64,000 nucleotides of DNA from an uncultured Methylotenera sp. (lineage in GTDB: Bacteria; Pseudomonadota; Gammaproteobacteria; Burkholderiales; Methylophilaceae). The stretch covers positions 9,411 through 73,410 of the forward strand of contig NZ_CAMLGS010000008.1 in NCBI RefSeq assembly GCF_946479685.1, read 5' to 3'. The notes below the pieces were generated by a model. It worked only from the letters and a program-made list of their open reading frames with translations, had not been told where the DNA came from and made no database searches. Positions 17,577 to 26,222 of the stretch are shown one piece after another. Both the position numbers and the translations under genes were made by a program. Within the stretch, counting starts at the first letter, position 1. Each line of letters begins with the position of its first letter.

Positions 17577-19181
17577 TTAGTTGGTCGTTTGTAGCTGCAG
17601 TGTAAATGCGCTACCGGAGTCTAGTTTTTGGTACTTTAAGCGCGAGCCATTTGCCTCGGCAAGCTCGCGTGAAATATAAAGGCCTAGGCCGTTTCCCGTG
17701 GTTTTGGTGGTGTAGAACGGCTCAAACAGCTTGCTGCGGTTTTCTTCTGCGACGCCTTCACCGTCATCTACAACCTCTAAGTTTAAACCAGCACGCCCAC
17801 TTTTTGTACAGTTTAGCTTTAAACTACCTACTTGTTTATGGCTATGTTCCCAGCCATTTTTGCATAAATTCCACAAAATCTGCATCAAATGACGTTGGTC
17901 ATAAGTGACGAATAATACGTCCTTAGGCAGGTTAATCTGAAAGTGCGTGTCAGGTATCTTTTCTACCGCACAAAATTGCGAATAAAAATCCAGCATAAAC
18001 TGATTGAGCGCTAGCCGTTCTTGATTGGTGCGGTCGCGGCGATTCAGTTCCAGCACGTCCTTAATGATTTTATCAATGCGCTGGATATTGTCGGCAATAA
18101 TTTGCAGCATACGATTATTTTGTGTGCCGAAGTTTTCTTCTTGCAGTAACTGATTGGCATGGCTGATGGCACTGAGTGGGTTGCGAATCTCATGTGCAAT
18201 ATTGGCTGTGAGGCGGCCTAGTGCTGCCAGTTTGGACTGCTGCGCGGCAGACTGAATCTGGCTCCAGTCCTGAATAAATACTACAGCACCGTGCATGCGG
18301 GTGTCGCGGTTGATGGGCTCAAACCTGAGCTTAAGCTCCTTGTTGTGTATGGTCACGATGAGGTGGTCACTGGCATTATCTGCATGCATCCAGTGTGTAA
18401 AGGCATGGGCAATGTCCATGGCGCTATCATTTAGTCGCACCGTCTCACCATCATCGGTTTGCGTTACATGTAGGAGTGATAGGGCTGCTGAGTTATGGTG
18501 GCGAATGTGCAGAAACTGGTCAATCACTATCACGCCATCTTGCATTTCTTCGGTAATCAGCGCGTTTACTTGCGCCAGGTTTTCTAAGTCAACGCCACGG
18601 GCTGAGGCGAGCGCTTCACTTTGCAGGATGCGTTTAGCAAAGCTATAGCCCAGCCATGCCGTGGCAAAGCAACTCAGGCTTAACATCACCGGCTGGCTGT
18701 ATACGGAGAGGGGCAAGTCCCAACGTGTGATTTGGTAACTTTGCTCCAGTAGCAGGCCTATGGTGGCAATCGCGGCATAAAACAATGCCAGGCGGCCATT
18801 GCTGATCAGGCTGGCAGTCACGATGGTGATAATCAGCAGTAGCCCTAAGCCGCTTTGTATGCCACCGGCCGCGTGCATAATACCGATAATAAAAAAGATA
18901 TCGATGATGATTTGCACCGGGTTGAAGAACACCAGCGCGGAAGATCTGAGCGGCGCCACAATCAGCAGGGTGAAACTGAACAGGGAGTAAGCCAGGGCTA
19001 AGCTAAAGAACAATGAGGCATCTTGTGCCTCGCCCCAGTTTCTCTGCCCCATGTAGAGCGAGAAAAGCACAAAGAACAGGCTGAGTATTAACCGGAAAAC
19101 ATTAATGATACGAATGGTGCGTGCCTGCAGTGATAGTTCACTTGGTGAGCTAAGGGCTTGATTAAGCATGAGGTTAATCAT
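17577..19181 (-). CDS. pilS: Sensor histidine kinase PilS
   Basis: PilS is the inner-membrane kinase that phosphorylates PilR. The 534-residue protein opens with about six transmembrane helices (residues 25-185), the typical PilS input domain. A PAS-like section (EEMQDGVIVIDQFLHIRHHN) follows, then the dimerisation domain with H330 in NIAHEIRNPLSAIS and an ATPase domain with DDGEGVAEENRSKLFEPFY and GNGLGLYISREL. The gene pair and order match the pilS-pilR operon; no pilin gene is in the window. A PP0621-type gene lies immediately upstream, as often in Betaproteobacteria. Confidence 0.93.
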   Translation of the reverse strand: MINLMLNQALSSPSELSLQARTIRIINVFRLILSLFFVLFSLYMGQRNWGEAQDASLFFSLALAYSLFSFTLLIVAPLRSSALVFFNPVQIIIDIFFIIGIMHAAGGIQSGLGLLLIITIVTASLISNGRLALFYAAIATIGLLLEQSYQITRWDLPLSVYSQPVMLSLSCFATAWLGYSFAKRILQSEALASARGVDLENLAQVNALITEEMQDGVIVIDQFLHIRHHNSAALSLLHVTQTDDGETVRLNDSAMDIAHAFTHWMHADNASDHLIVTIHNKELKLRFEPINRDTRMHGAVVFIQDWSQIQSAAQQSKLAALGRLTANIAHEIRNPLSAISHANQLLQEENFGTQNNRMLQIIADNIQRIDKIIKDVLELNRRDRTNQERLALNQFMLDFYSQFCAVEKIPDTHFQINLPKDVLFVTYDQRHLMQILWNLCKNGWEHSHKQVGSLKLNCTKSGRAGLNLEVVDDGEGVAEENRSKLFEPFYTTKTTGNGLGLYISRELAEANGSRLKYQKLDSGSAFTLQLQTTN

Positions 19182-19246
19182 AGGCGGGTTATATTTTGCG
19201 CAAGAGTCTTCGTTTTAAGTATTTTCGTTAATGCTTAAGCGGCAGC

Positions 19247-19477
19247 TTATGTGTTAGATTTAATGTGTGCTTTTGAGCAGTAAAACTTGCCTTCAACTAA
19301 AAATGCTTCCGATCTGGGCAAATGCACATGACATTGTTCGCACTCTACCATGTTCTCAATATTCGGTTCTTCCCGCTTGTTGGGCTCAGATGAACGGTAA
19401 GCCTTGGCGTTAAGGTTGCGTTTAATCACTTGGATAATGAGTCCAATCACGATAGCCCAGAAAATTAGTTTCCACAT
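19247..19477 (-). CDS. PP0621-family small membrane/zinc-ribbon protein
   Basis: A 76-residue protein with one N-terminal transmembrane helix (WKLIFWAIVIGLIIQVI) and a short cytosolic tail ending in a likely metal site, CEQCHVHLPRSEAF then FYCSKAH. This CxxC...CxxxH arrangement is diagnostic for the PP0621 family. In many Betaproteobacteria the gene lies next to pilS and ampD; both occur nearby here, ampD having been separated by the exchanger gene and pilSR. Function unknown. Confidence 0.85.
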   Translation of the reverse strand: MWKLIFWAIVIGLIIQVIKRNLNAKAYRSSEPNKREEPNIENMVECEQCHVHLPRSEAFLVEGKFYCSKAHIKSNT

Positions 19478-19674
19478 AATGAACGTTACTCAAGTCTTCA
19501 ATGGTTAAGTGTAGATTGTAACTAAAAGCGCAGCTTGTGTCGGGTTTTTAATCACTGCGGTTTTTGTGTTGTCGCCAGCGCTTTAGCAACCGGCATTACT
19601 TGGCTTGCCACGGGCGGTGCTGGCGCAAAAGGCAAACCTGCTATACTGTGTGTCTGAATACGAGCTGTACTTAT

Positions 19675-19716
19675 ACATGATTTGGCACACATGATCTGGC
19701 GCACATGATTTGGTTA
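19675..19716 (+). repeat. 3 x 14-bp direct repeat upstream of the ECF sigma gene
   Basis: Three contiguous units, ACATGATTTGGCAC (19675-19688), ACATGATCTGGCGC (19689-19702) and ACATGATTTGGTTA (19703-19716), precede a TATAGAAT-like box at 19721 and the sigma gene at 19772. The rest of the 295-bp gap between the PP0621 gene and the sigma gene shows no gene or other structure that I can support. Confidence 0.88.
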
Positions 19717-19771
19717 ACAGTATAGAATACCAACCTGAATATGGCGTAATATCTAAATTAAGCATCTAAAA

Positions 19772-20383
19772 ATGGCAACACCCAAGGAACTCTCAGACTT
19801 TCTCGCAGCAACCGAGCGGCGTGCATTTAAGCAGACGGCTTACGCTGTCCGTGACGATCATGCTGCGCTAGACATTGTGCAGGATGCCATGATGAAGTTG
19901 GCTGATAAGTACGGTGCGCAGCCTGCTGCAGAGTTTCCTATGCTATTTCAGCGTATTTTGCAAAATACGATGCGCGATTACTGGCGCAGGCAAAAGGTGC
20001 GCAATTTGTGGACTACGCTGCTTTCTTCGTTTGGCGGCAGCGGTGATGACAACGAAGACCGCGACCCACTTGATACTATTGATGTGGGAGATGATAGTGA
20101 CGAGCCCTCAGCACAAATCGCACGTAGTCAGACTATACAGCTGATTGAGCGTGCTTTAGAAAAGTTGCCGGCACGTCAACGTGAAGCATTTGTGCTGCGT
20201 TACTGGGAGGAGATGGATGTCGCAGAAACAGCAGAAATCATGGGGTGCTCCGATGGCAGCGTGAAAACGCATTGTTCGCGAGCGGTACATGCATTGGCTA
20301 TAGAATTGCGCAAACAAGGGCTAGATAAAATAGGTTTATCCAATGTAATGCGGAAAGATCTAAATGATGGCTCGAAAGAATAG
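19772..20383 (+). CDS. ECF-type RNA polymerase sigma factor
   Basis: A 203-residue sigma-70 family factor of extracytoplasmic-function type. Region 2 covers about residues 12-75 (AFKQTAYAVRDDHAALDIVQ and MRDYWRRQKVRNLW). A long acidic linker (GDDNEDRDPLDTIDVGDDSD) follows, then region 4 with LPARQREAFVLRYWEEMD and the helix-turn-helix AETAEIMGCSDGSVKTH. It opens an operon: the DUF3619 gene begins 9 bp after its stop, followed by DUF3106 and RDD genes, all plus strand. This set is conserved in Betaproteobacteria. Target promoters are unknown; a triple 14-bp repeat lies upstream. Confidence 0.92.
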   Translation: MATPKELSDFLAATERRAFKQTAYAVRDDHAALDIVQDAMMKLADKYGAQPAAEFPMLFQRILQNTMRDYWRRQKVRNLWTTLLSSFGGSGDDNEDRDPLDTIDVGDDSDEPSAQIARSQTIQLIERALEKLPARQREAFVLRYWEEMDVAETAEIMGCSDGSVKTHCSRAVHALAIELRKQGLDKIGLSNVMRKDLNDGSKE

Positions 20384-20392
20384 GAGCGAGCA

Positions 20393-20836
20393 ATGAGCGC
20401 GAGTGAAAATAAATATATTGATTCGACAGCGGCTTTGGATGCCAGCGTTGAAGATCAAATAGCACGCAATATGGTTGAGTTGCTGGATAGCCATGCCCAG
20501 AAATTACCAGAAGCCTACGCCACGCGTTTGGCTGATGCACGTAGCTTAGCCATAGGTAAATTAGTAAGTCAGGAAGCCCAATTGGCGGGGCATAGCCTGC
20601 ATAGAAGTGGCCATGCTTTGCAATGGCGTGGAGGGCGTTGGGGGCATTATTTTGAACAGCATCGCATACTTTCTACCTTGTTGATCGTGTGTGTGGTGTT
20701 GTTTGCCGTGTTTGCCGTGCAACAGTTTAGTGTTAGTCATCAAATAGAAAGTAGCGATGCATTCTTGTTGGCGTCTGATTTGCCACCGGAAGCATACGCA
20801 GACAAGGGATTTACTGCATGGTTGGATACCAATTGA
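20393..20836 (+). CDS. DUF3619 single-pass membrane protein, possible anti-sigma factor
   Basis: A 147-residue DUF3619 protein. Residues 1-90 are charged and likely cytosolic, residues 92-111 (ILSTLLIVCVVLFAVFAVQQ) form one transmembrane helix, and the last 35 residues would be periplasmic (DLPPEAYADKGFTAWL). This layout, directly behind an ECF sigma gene, is that of an anti-sigma factor; I infer that role, since no classical zinc anti-sigma motif is present. It overlaps the DUF3106 gene by 19 bp, suggesting coupled translation. Confidence 0.85.
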   Translation: MSASENKYIDSTAALDASVEDQIARNMVELLDSHAQKLPEAYATRLADARSLAIGKLVSQEAQLAGHSLHRSGHALQWRGGRWGHYFEQHRILSTLLIVCVVLFAVFAVQQFSVSHQIESSDAFLLASDLPPEAYADKGFTAWLDTN

Positions 20837-21261
20837 AGCTGCAACGCCTAGTTTTTGTATTTGCATTGCTTATCTACGGAGCTTCAGTTGCTAACGCTGC
20901 TGATGTTTCTTGGTCTGAGTTGAATGATAGTCAGCGTAAGGTGTTGAACCCGTTGGCTTCTGAGTGGGATACCCTGCGTCCGTGGCAGCGTGAAAAGATG
21001 CTGGATATTGCCAGAGACTACCCCAAGATGAATGCCGAGAAACAAGCCTTGGTGAAAGAGCGCTTAAGTAATTGGAGTCGTATGACGCCCTACGAGCGTG
21101 AGAATGCAAGAAAGCGGCATCAGCAATTTAATGCTTTACCTGCGGACAAAAAGAGTGAACTGCGCAGAAAATGGCAGGAGTATCAAAAACTGTCTGAGTC
21201 TGAGCGAGCCAAGCTGCGTGCAGAATCACCAGATGCCTATACCGATGCAGATTTAAATTAA
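20818..21261 (+). CDS. Secreted DUF3106 protein
   Basis: A 147-residue periplasmic protein with a signal peptide (LVFVFALLIYGASVANA). The mature part is helical, charged and rich in Trp, with recurring short units such as WDTLRPWQREKML, WSRMTPYEREN and FNALPADKKSEL. These spaced Trp/Phe-x-x-Leu/Met-x-Pro units are characteristic of DUF3106. It overlaps the DUF3619 gene and belongs to the ECF sigma operon. Its periplasmic location and repeated helices fit a sensor or binding partner of the membrane protein; this is inference only. Confidence 0.85.
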   Translation: MVGYQLKLQRLVFVFALLIYGASVANAADVSWSELNDSQRKVLNPLASEWDTLRPWQREKMLDIARDYPKMNAEKQALVKERLSNWSRMTPYERENARKRHQQFNALPADKKSELRRKWQEYQKLSESERAKLRAESPDAYTDADLN

Positions 21262-21312
21262 ACTTGAGTTAAATTTCGATACTCAAGCTGAATAACCACA
21301 CCTAAATCCCAC

Positions 21313-21753
21313 ATGCACTCACAAGACACTGCCGCCATTACCTCAACCCCGCAGGCACCTAGCTTATTGAAGCTAAGTGCCTGTTTGCTTTATGAACTGC
21401 TGGCTATCATCGCGCTCAGCCTGGTGTTTGCCGGGTTGTTTTATGCGGTGTTTGGCGATGCTACCCACGGCTTTAAGCGTTTGCTACAACAGTTGTTGTT
21501 ATGGGGGCTGTTAGGTGCGTATTACGTTAGGTGCTGGATCACAAGTGGGCAGACGCTGGCGATGCAGGCTTGGCGCTTAAAAGTGGTGGCACAAAATAAT
21601 GCACCCTTACCTAAATCTACCGCTCTCATCCGTTACTTGCTGGCTAGTTTGAGTTTAGCGTTGTTTGGCTTGGGTTTTGTATGGGCGGTGCTAGATAAAG
21701 AGCGGTTGTTTTTACACGATAGGTTGCTCAAATCCAAGATCATCGCGATTTAG
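21313..21753 (+). CDS. RDD-family membrane protein
   Basis: A 146-residue inner-membrane protein of the RDD family with three to four hydrophobic segments (LYELLAIIALSLVFAGLFYA, LLLWGLLGAYYV, LLASLSLALFGLGFVWAVL). The family motif appears as SGQTLAMQAWRLKVV and near the end as FLHDRLLKSKII. The start at 21313 is 51 bp after the DUF3106 stop, so it probably ends the ECF operon. Some RDD proteins act in Na+/H+ antiport, but the role is mostly unknown. Confidence 0.88.
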   Translation: MHSQDTAAITSTPQAPSLLKLSACLLYELLAIIALSLVFAGLFYAVFGDATHGFKRLLQQLLLWGLLGAYYVRCWITSGQTLAMQAWRLKVVAQNNAPLPKSTALIRYLLASLSLALFGLGFVWAVLDKERLFLHDRLLKSKIIAI

Positions 21754-21768
21754 TGCGATGTCCCCAGT

Positions 21769-21791
21769 GCGGCATATAAGACTTATGCCGC
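21769..21791. other. Perfect inverted repeat at the RDD/lptG convergent junction
   Basis: GCGGCATA (21769-21776) and TATGCCGC (21784-21791) are an exact 8-bp dyad with a 7-nt spacer. No U-tract is present on either side. Probable transcript-end hairpin. Confidence 0.5.
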
Positions 21792-21798
21792 TACTGTC

Positions 21799-22869
21799 TT
21801 ACCTTTTATCAATATGATGCAGCATAGCCAAGCCACCCAGCAGGAATAACGCGGTTGGCGTGATAGCGCTAAAGGCCGGTGCCCAGTCGTTTAATAAGCC
21901 CAGGTGTACAAAGGTCTGATTGAGTGTCTGGTATAAAATTCCAAGCATGATGCCGATAAAGATTTTAGTGCTGGCACCCGTTGCGCGTTGCTGAATAAAG
22001 GCAAATGGCAGCGCAAGAATGACCATGACCAGACTGGCTAATGGGTAGATTAATTTTGCCCACAACGCCATTTTGTAGCGCGTCGTTTTTTGCTTGTTCA
22101 CTGCCAAATGGTCAATGTACGCGTACAAATTCCATGCTGACATTTTCTCTGGCAATACCAGTAATACATTCAATAGTTCTGGGCGTATCAGTGATCGCCA
22201 GGTGGCTGTGTCCAAATGCTGCACGTAGTTCTGGTCTTTGTCAAAATGCGTTTGTGACACTGATTTTAAATGCCATTGCTCATCTTCATACAGACCTTTA
22301 TGGGCATGGCTGACGGTACGCAGGTTGAACTTGTCATCAAACTCATAAATATGGATATTCAGCAGTGTGGTGTCCGCCAGCACCTCTTCTACGTTCACAA
22401 AGCTATGGCCATCTTTTACCCATAGTCCAGACTTGAAGTCTTGCACAATCACAGAGTCCGTCGCCTTGATGCGGATGCGCTGCGCCATTTTCTCACTGAG
22501 TGGAGTAATCAGCTCGCCGATAAAAAAAGTGAGGACGGTAAATATCATGCCGATTTTAATGAGCGTGGCAGCCAAGCTGTATAGCGAAATGCCGCTCACT
22601 CTTAGCACGATTAGTTCTGAGTAACGTGCCAACTGTCCTAAGCTGTACATGCAGCCTACCAATACCGCGACCGGGATTACTTCATACACATGGCCTGGTG
22701 CGCTTAGTAGCACAAATAAGATAATCTTGCCCAAGCCGTAGTTGCCCTGCCCCAGGCTTTCCAGCTCTTGTATCAGGTCAAAGAATGAGAACATGGCAAT
22801 TAGTGCCAGTGTAATCAGTAGTACATTGACAGTGATTTCTTTGAGTAAATAACGGGTGATGATTTTCAT
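21799..22869 (-). CDS. lptG: LPS export ABC transporter permease LptG
   Basis: LptG with LptF forms the inner-membrane channel of the Lpt machine, which extracts lipopolysaccharide and feeds it to LptC. The 356-residue protein has the N-terminal start MKIITRYLLKEI, three helices before and three after a periplasmic beta-jellyroll domain (about residues 125-250), and LPFAFIQQRATGASTKIFIG in the last membrane part. It follows lptF by 14 bp. LptC is encoded separately at the right end of this window. Confidence 0.94.
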   Translation of the reverse strand: MKIITRYLLKEITVNVLLITLALIAMFSFFDLIQELESLGQGNYGLGKIILFVLLSAPGHVYEVIPVAVLVGCMYSLGQLARYSELIVLRVSGISLYSLAATLIKIGMIFTVLTFFIGELITPLSEKMAQRIRIKATDSVIVQDFKSGLWVKDGHSFVNVEEVLADTTLLNIHIYEFDDKFNLRTVSHAHKGLYEDEQWHLKSVSQTHFDKDQNYVQHLDTATWRSLIRPELLNVLLVLPEKMSAWNLYAYIDHLAVNKQKTTRYKMALWAKLIYPLASLVMVILALPFAFIQQRATGASTKIFIGIMLGILYQTLNQTFVHLGLLNDWAPAFSAITPTALFLLGGLAMLHHIDKR

Positions 22870-22883
22870 AAAAGGCTAATCGT

Positions 22884-24008
22884 TTAGCTTGCTAAGGCCG
22901 CTTGGCGGCGTTTTTTTAGCCAGTTCATTGCAAATATACCTGGGAATAAAGGCAGTTGCTGTGCACGTCGACGGAATAGGTAAATGGTCAACAATAAGAA
23001 AAACGCATGTACTGGCCATAAGCCAATCAATGCACTCAGCTTACCCTGAGCGGTCCACGCCTGAAAAATGCTGAGTAGGTTGTTATAAATAATGTAAATC
23101 ACCAGTGCGAGGATGAAGTTGGCAGAGCGTCCGGCGCGAGGGTCTAGCGCGCTTAATGGAATGGCGAGTAAGCTCAGTATCAACGCCGAGATAGGAATGG
23201 CAAGGCGCCATTGCAGCTCAGCCTTGTTGGTGTTATTAGCGGAGGTGACCAACTCCTTCGTGGATTTGGACTGGGTGCTAGGCGGTTCCTCTTTGGCTTC
23301 TTTTGCTTCAATACGGATGGCGTATTTTTCAAAAGTAGTGGTAGAGAACTCGGCGCTACCTCTGCTGCCTTCATAGCGCTTGCCGTTTTCCATCAGTACA
23401 AAGTTATCGCCATTTTTCTCGGTATAGCGGCTGCCTTGAGCCGCAACTATCACGCCCAGCTTTTGGTGCTGCAGGGTTTGTACGAAAATGTTTTTGACGA
23501 CATTGCCGAGTTCGTCAAAACTTTCCATAAAAAATACGCGGTCGCCATTGGCAGACTCTTTAAATACGCCTGGACTAATGGTAGCGAGGTCATCGCGCGC
23601 TTCTAATTGAGTGCGATAGAGCTCGCCTTTACTGGTGGCCCAAGGCATCACGAACAGGCTGAGCACCAAGATAAACAAGATGACTGGGAAAATAAAGGTA
23701 AGCACCGGGCGTATCCAGCTATTGATGCTGAGTCCGCCGCTAAACCAAATGACCATTTCAGAGTCACGGTACCAGCGCGATAACGTCATTAATACCGCTA
23801 AAAATAGCGAGAGTGAGAGCACCATGGGTAAGAACTTCACCATGTTAAAACCCAGGATAGTGGTAATCGCATCGTTAGGCAGGATACCTTTGGCAGCAAG
23901 GCGCACTAAGGTGCCTGCGCGCTGGGCGACTACGATTCCAATCAGGATGAGGAAAGCACCTGCAGCCGTTGAAATGAGTTCTTTTATTAATGAGTGCCTA
24001 AAAAGCAT
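22884..24008 (-). CDS. lptF: LPS export ABC transporter permease LptF
   Basis: LptF, the partner of LptG in the LptB2FG extractor, is 374 residues. The N-terminal MLFRHSLIKELISTAAGAFL is typical, as are three helices, a periplasmic domain (YRTQLEARDDLATISPGVFK) and a C-terminal membrane half with PISALILSLLAIPLSALDPR. The periplasmic domain carries a Lys/Glu/Ser-rich stretch (KEEPPSTQSKSTKELVTS) that looks like a flexible insert. The gene is divergent from pepA, as in E. coli. Confidence 0.94.
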   Translation of the reverse strand: MLFRHSLIKELISTAAGAFLILIGIVVAQRAGTLVRLAAKGILPNDAITTILGFNMVKFLPMVLSLSLFLAVLMTLSRWYRDSEMVIWFSGGLSINSWIRPVLTFIFPVILFILVLSLFVMPWATSKGELYRTQLEARDDLATISPGVFKESANGDRVFFMESFDELGNVVKNIFVQTLQHQKLGVIVAAQGSRYTEKNGDNFVLMENGKRYEGSRGSAEFSTTTFEKYAIRIEAKEAKEEPPSTQSKSTKELVTSANNTNKAELQWRLAIPISALILSLLAIPLSALDPRAGRSANFILALVIYIIYNNLLSIFQAWTAQGKLSALIGLWPVHAFFLLLTIYLFRRRAQQLPLFPGIFAMNWLKKRRQAALAS

Positions 24009-24205
24009 ATGCTGGACTGTAAACCAATTTATTTACGACTATGAATTACGTGTAAAACACGCGATAATTTAATCAAACTTCACATTTGATTGAATTGATG
24101 CTGATTATTTAATGCTCTATTGTAGAGTAGTTAACTTTATATGTAGCGATGATTCTACATTTCGGCAAAAATTTAATGTAACAACAATAACTAGGATCTA
24201 ACACT

Positions 24206-25708
24206 ATGGAATTTAGCATAAAAACGGGCGCAACGGAAAAACAGCATCATAATTGTGTCATCGTTGGCGTGTATGAGGGGCGTGAGTTGTCAGATGCTGC
24301 GCAAGCCATTGATACATTATCCTCAGGATATCTCAGCAATGTACTGAAGCATGGTGATTTAGAGGGTAAGCTGGACTCTAGTTTGATGTTGCATCAAGTG
24401 CCTGGCGTGCAAGCCGACCGTGTGCTGCTAGTGGGCTTAGGTAAAAAAGCCGAGTTTGGCGCCAAGCAATACGGTAAGGCAGTCCGTGCCTCAGTAAAAG
24501 CATTGGGTGCAATTAGTGCGGATGAGGTGCTGACGACTTTGGCTGAATTGCCGGTAGCTGGCGTAGATGTACGCAAAAAAGTAGCGCAATTGGTAGAAAC
24601 CGCGCTGGATGCGAGCTACCGTTTTGAAGCGATTAAGCGCAAACCGGATGCTGCAGAAGAAAAAGCTGCGAAAAAAGGAATTAAAAAACTGGCTATCCGA
24701 ATTGCAGCTGCTGCCGATGTGGCTGCGGCAGAGTCTGGCCTGCGTGATGGCAAGGCGATAGGTGCTGGTGTTAGCTTGACTAAAGATTTAGGTAATTTGC
24801 CGCCTAATGTTTGTACCCCGACTTATTTGGCTGAGCAAGCGCAGGCCATGGCAAACACTTATGGGTTCACAGTGGAAGTGCTAGAGCGTGAAGCTATGCA
24901 GAAGTTGGGCATGGGTTCATTCTTGGCTGTAGCGCAAGGTAGTGAGCAGCCGCCTAAACTTATCGTGTTGCAACATCTGAAAGGTGATAAGAGCCAAAAA
25001 CCTGTAGTGCTCGTGGGCAAGGGCATCACTTTTGATACCGGCGGTATTTCATTGAAGCCAGGCGCAGAAATGGACGAGATGAAATATGATATGTGTGGCG
25101 CGGCTACCGTGCTGGGCTTATTTAAAACCATCGCCGAGATGGATCTGCCACTGAATGTAGTGGGCGTGATTCCTACCTGTGAAAACATGCCAGATGGTCG
25201 CGCGACCAGACCGGGTGATGTGCTCACCAGCATGTCTGGCCTTACCATTGAGGTGCTGAATACCGATGCCGAGGGGCGCCTGATTCTATGTGATGCCCTG
25301 ACTTATGCTGAGCGCTTTGAGCCTAGCGCGGTAGTGGATATTGCCACCCTGACTGGCGCATGCGTGATTGCGCTAGGCCATCATGCGACTGGCCTGTTTA
25401 GTAATAACGACAGCCTGGCAAAAGAGCTGTTGCAAGCAGGTGAACAGGCGCTGGATCGTGCATGGCATATGCCGATGTGGGATGACTACCAACCTTTGCT
25501 GGATAGTAACTTTGCCGATATCGCCAATATTGGCGGTCGTGCCGGTGGCAGCATCACTGCAGCCTGCTTCTTATCTCGTTTTACTAAGAAATATGATTGG
25601 GCGCATTTGGATATCGCGGGTACCGCTTGGAAGTCAGGTAAGGAAAAAGGCGGTACAGGTCGTCCTGTGCCATTGCTCACAGAGTTCTTGGTAGGCCGCA
25701 CGCGCTAG
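24206..25708 (+). CDS. pepA: Cytosol leucyl aminopeptidase PepA
   Basis: PepA is a hexameric two-zinc (or Mn) aminopeptidase that trims N-terminal residues from peptides; in E. coli it also binds DNA at Xer sites. The 500-residue protein shows an N-terminal domain, then the catalytic M17 domain with VGKGITFDTGGISLKPG, KYDMCGAATVLG and the signature NTDAEGRLILCDAL. The start at 24206 has an AGGA 9 nt upstream. pepA divergent from lptF and followed by holC is a conserved order; holC begins 37 bp after the stop. Confidence 0.96.
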   Translation: MEFSIKTGATEKQHHNCVIVGVYEGRELSDAAQAIDTLSSGYLSNVLKHGDLEGKLDSSLMLHQVPGVQADRVLLVGLGKKAEFGAKQYGKAVRASVKALGAISADEVLTTLAELPVAGVDVRKKVAQLVETALDASYRFEAIKRKPDAAEEKAAKKGIKKLAIRIAAAADVAAAESGLRDGKAIGAGVSLTKDLGNLPPNVCTPTYLAEQAQAMANTYGFTVEVLEREAMQKLGMGSFLAVAQGSEQPPKLIVLQHLKGDKSQKPVVLVGKGITFDTGGISLKPGAEMDEMKYDMCGAATVLGLFKTIAEMDLPLNVVGVIPTCENMPDGRATRPGDVLTSMSGLTIEVLNTDAEGRLILCDALTYAERFEPSAVVDIATLTGACVIALGHHATGLFSNNDSLAKELLQAGEQALDRAWHMPMWDDYQPLLDSNFADIANIGGRAGGSITAACFLSRFTKKYDWAHLDIAGTAWKSGKEKGGTGRPVPLLTEFLVGRTR

Positions 25709-25745
25709 TCGCGTGAATAGTTATTTCATGCGAACGCTTTAAATT

Positions 25746-26183
25746 ATGACGCGCGTAGAGTTTTTCTTTAACGTCCCCGATAAGTTGGCAAAAGTTGCAG
25801 AGCTCTGCAGTCGAGCGATACCGAAGGGGCGTCAGTTAACTATTTTTACTCAAGATGATGCCATGTCTGCAAGCATGCAGCAGATGCTGTGGCAGCATTC
25901 GGCAACCAGCTTTCTACCGAGTGCCTACCCTGATAGTCCTGAGCAAGATGACGTAGCGATTATTGTAGATAGCGATGGTGCGCAACTGTTGCAAGACGAT
26001 ATTCTGATTAATTTAAAAACAGAGCATCCGCCATTTTTTAGTCGATTCAGGTATTTGGTGGAACTGGTGGGGGTGGATGATGCGGATAAAGCGTTAGCCA
26101 GAGCGCGTTATAAGTTTTACCGGGATCGCGGCTATCAAATCAAGTCTACCGATGAGTCTGCCGCATCATCAACCGTTACTTAA
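25746..26183 (+). CDS. holC: DNA polymerase III chi subunit HolC
   Basis: HolC (chi) links the clamp loader to single-strand-binding protein at the replication fork. The 145-residue protein begins MTRVEFFFNVPDKLAKVAEL and has the chi-type core QLTIFTQDDAMSASMQQMLW, then FLPSAYPDS and VAIIVDSD. It follows pepA as is usual. In many relatives valS comes next; here an unknown coiled-coil gene follows after 39 bp. Confidence 0.92.
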   Translation: MTRVEFFFNVPDKLAKVAELCSRAIPKGRQLTIFTQDDAMSASMQQMLWQHSATSFLPSAYPDSPEQDDVAIIVDSDGAQLLQDDILINLKTEHPPFFSRFRYLVELVGVDDADKALARARYKFYRDRGYQIKSTDESAASSTVT

Positions 26184-26222
26184 TTAGCCGTTCATCGGCG
26201 CGTTAGAAGGACATTAAATTAC

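Noticed and set aside
19583..19765. 60-codon minus-strand frame upstream of the ECF sigma gene
   Set aside because: It spans the 3 x 14-bp repeat and promoter region, has no ribosome site and no recognisable motif.
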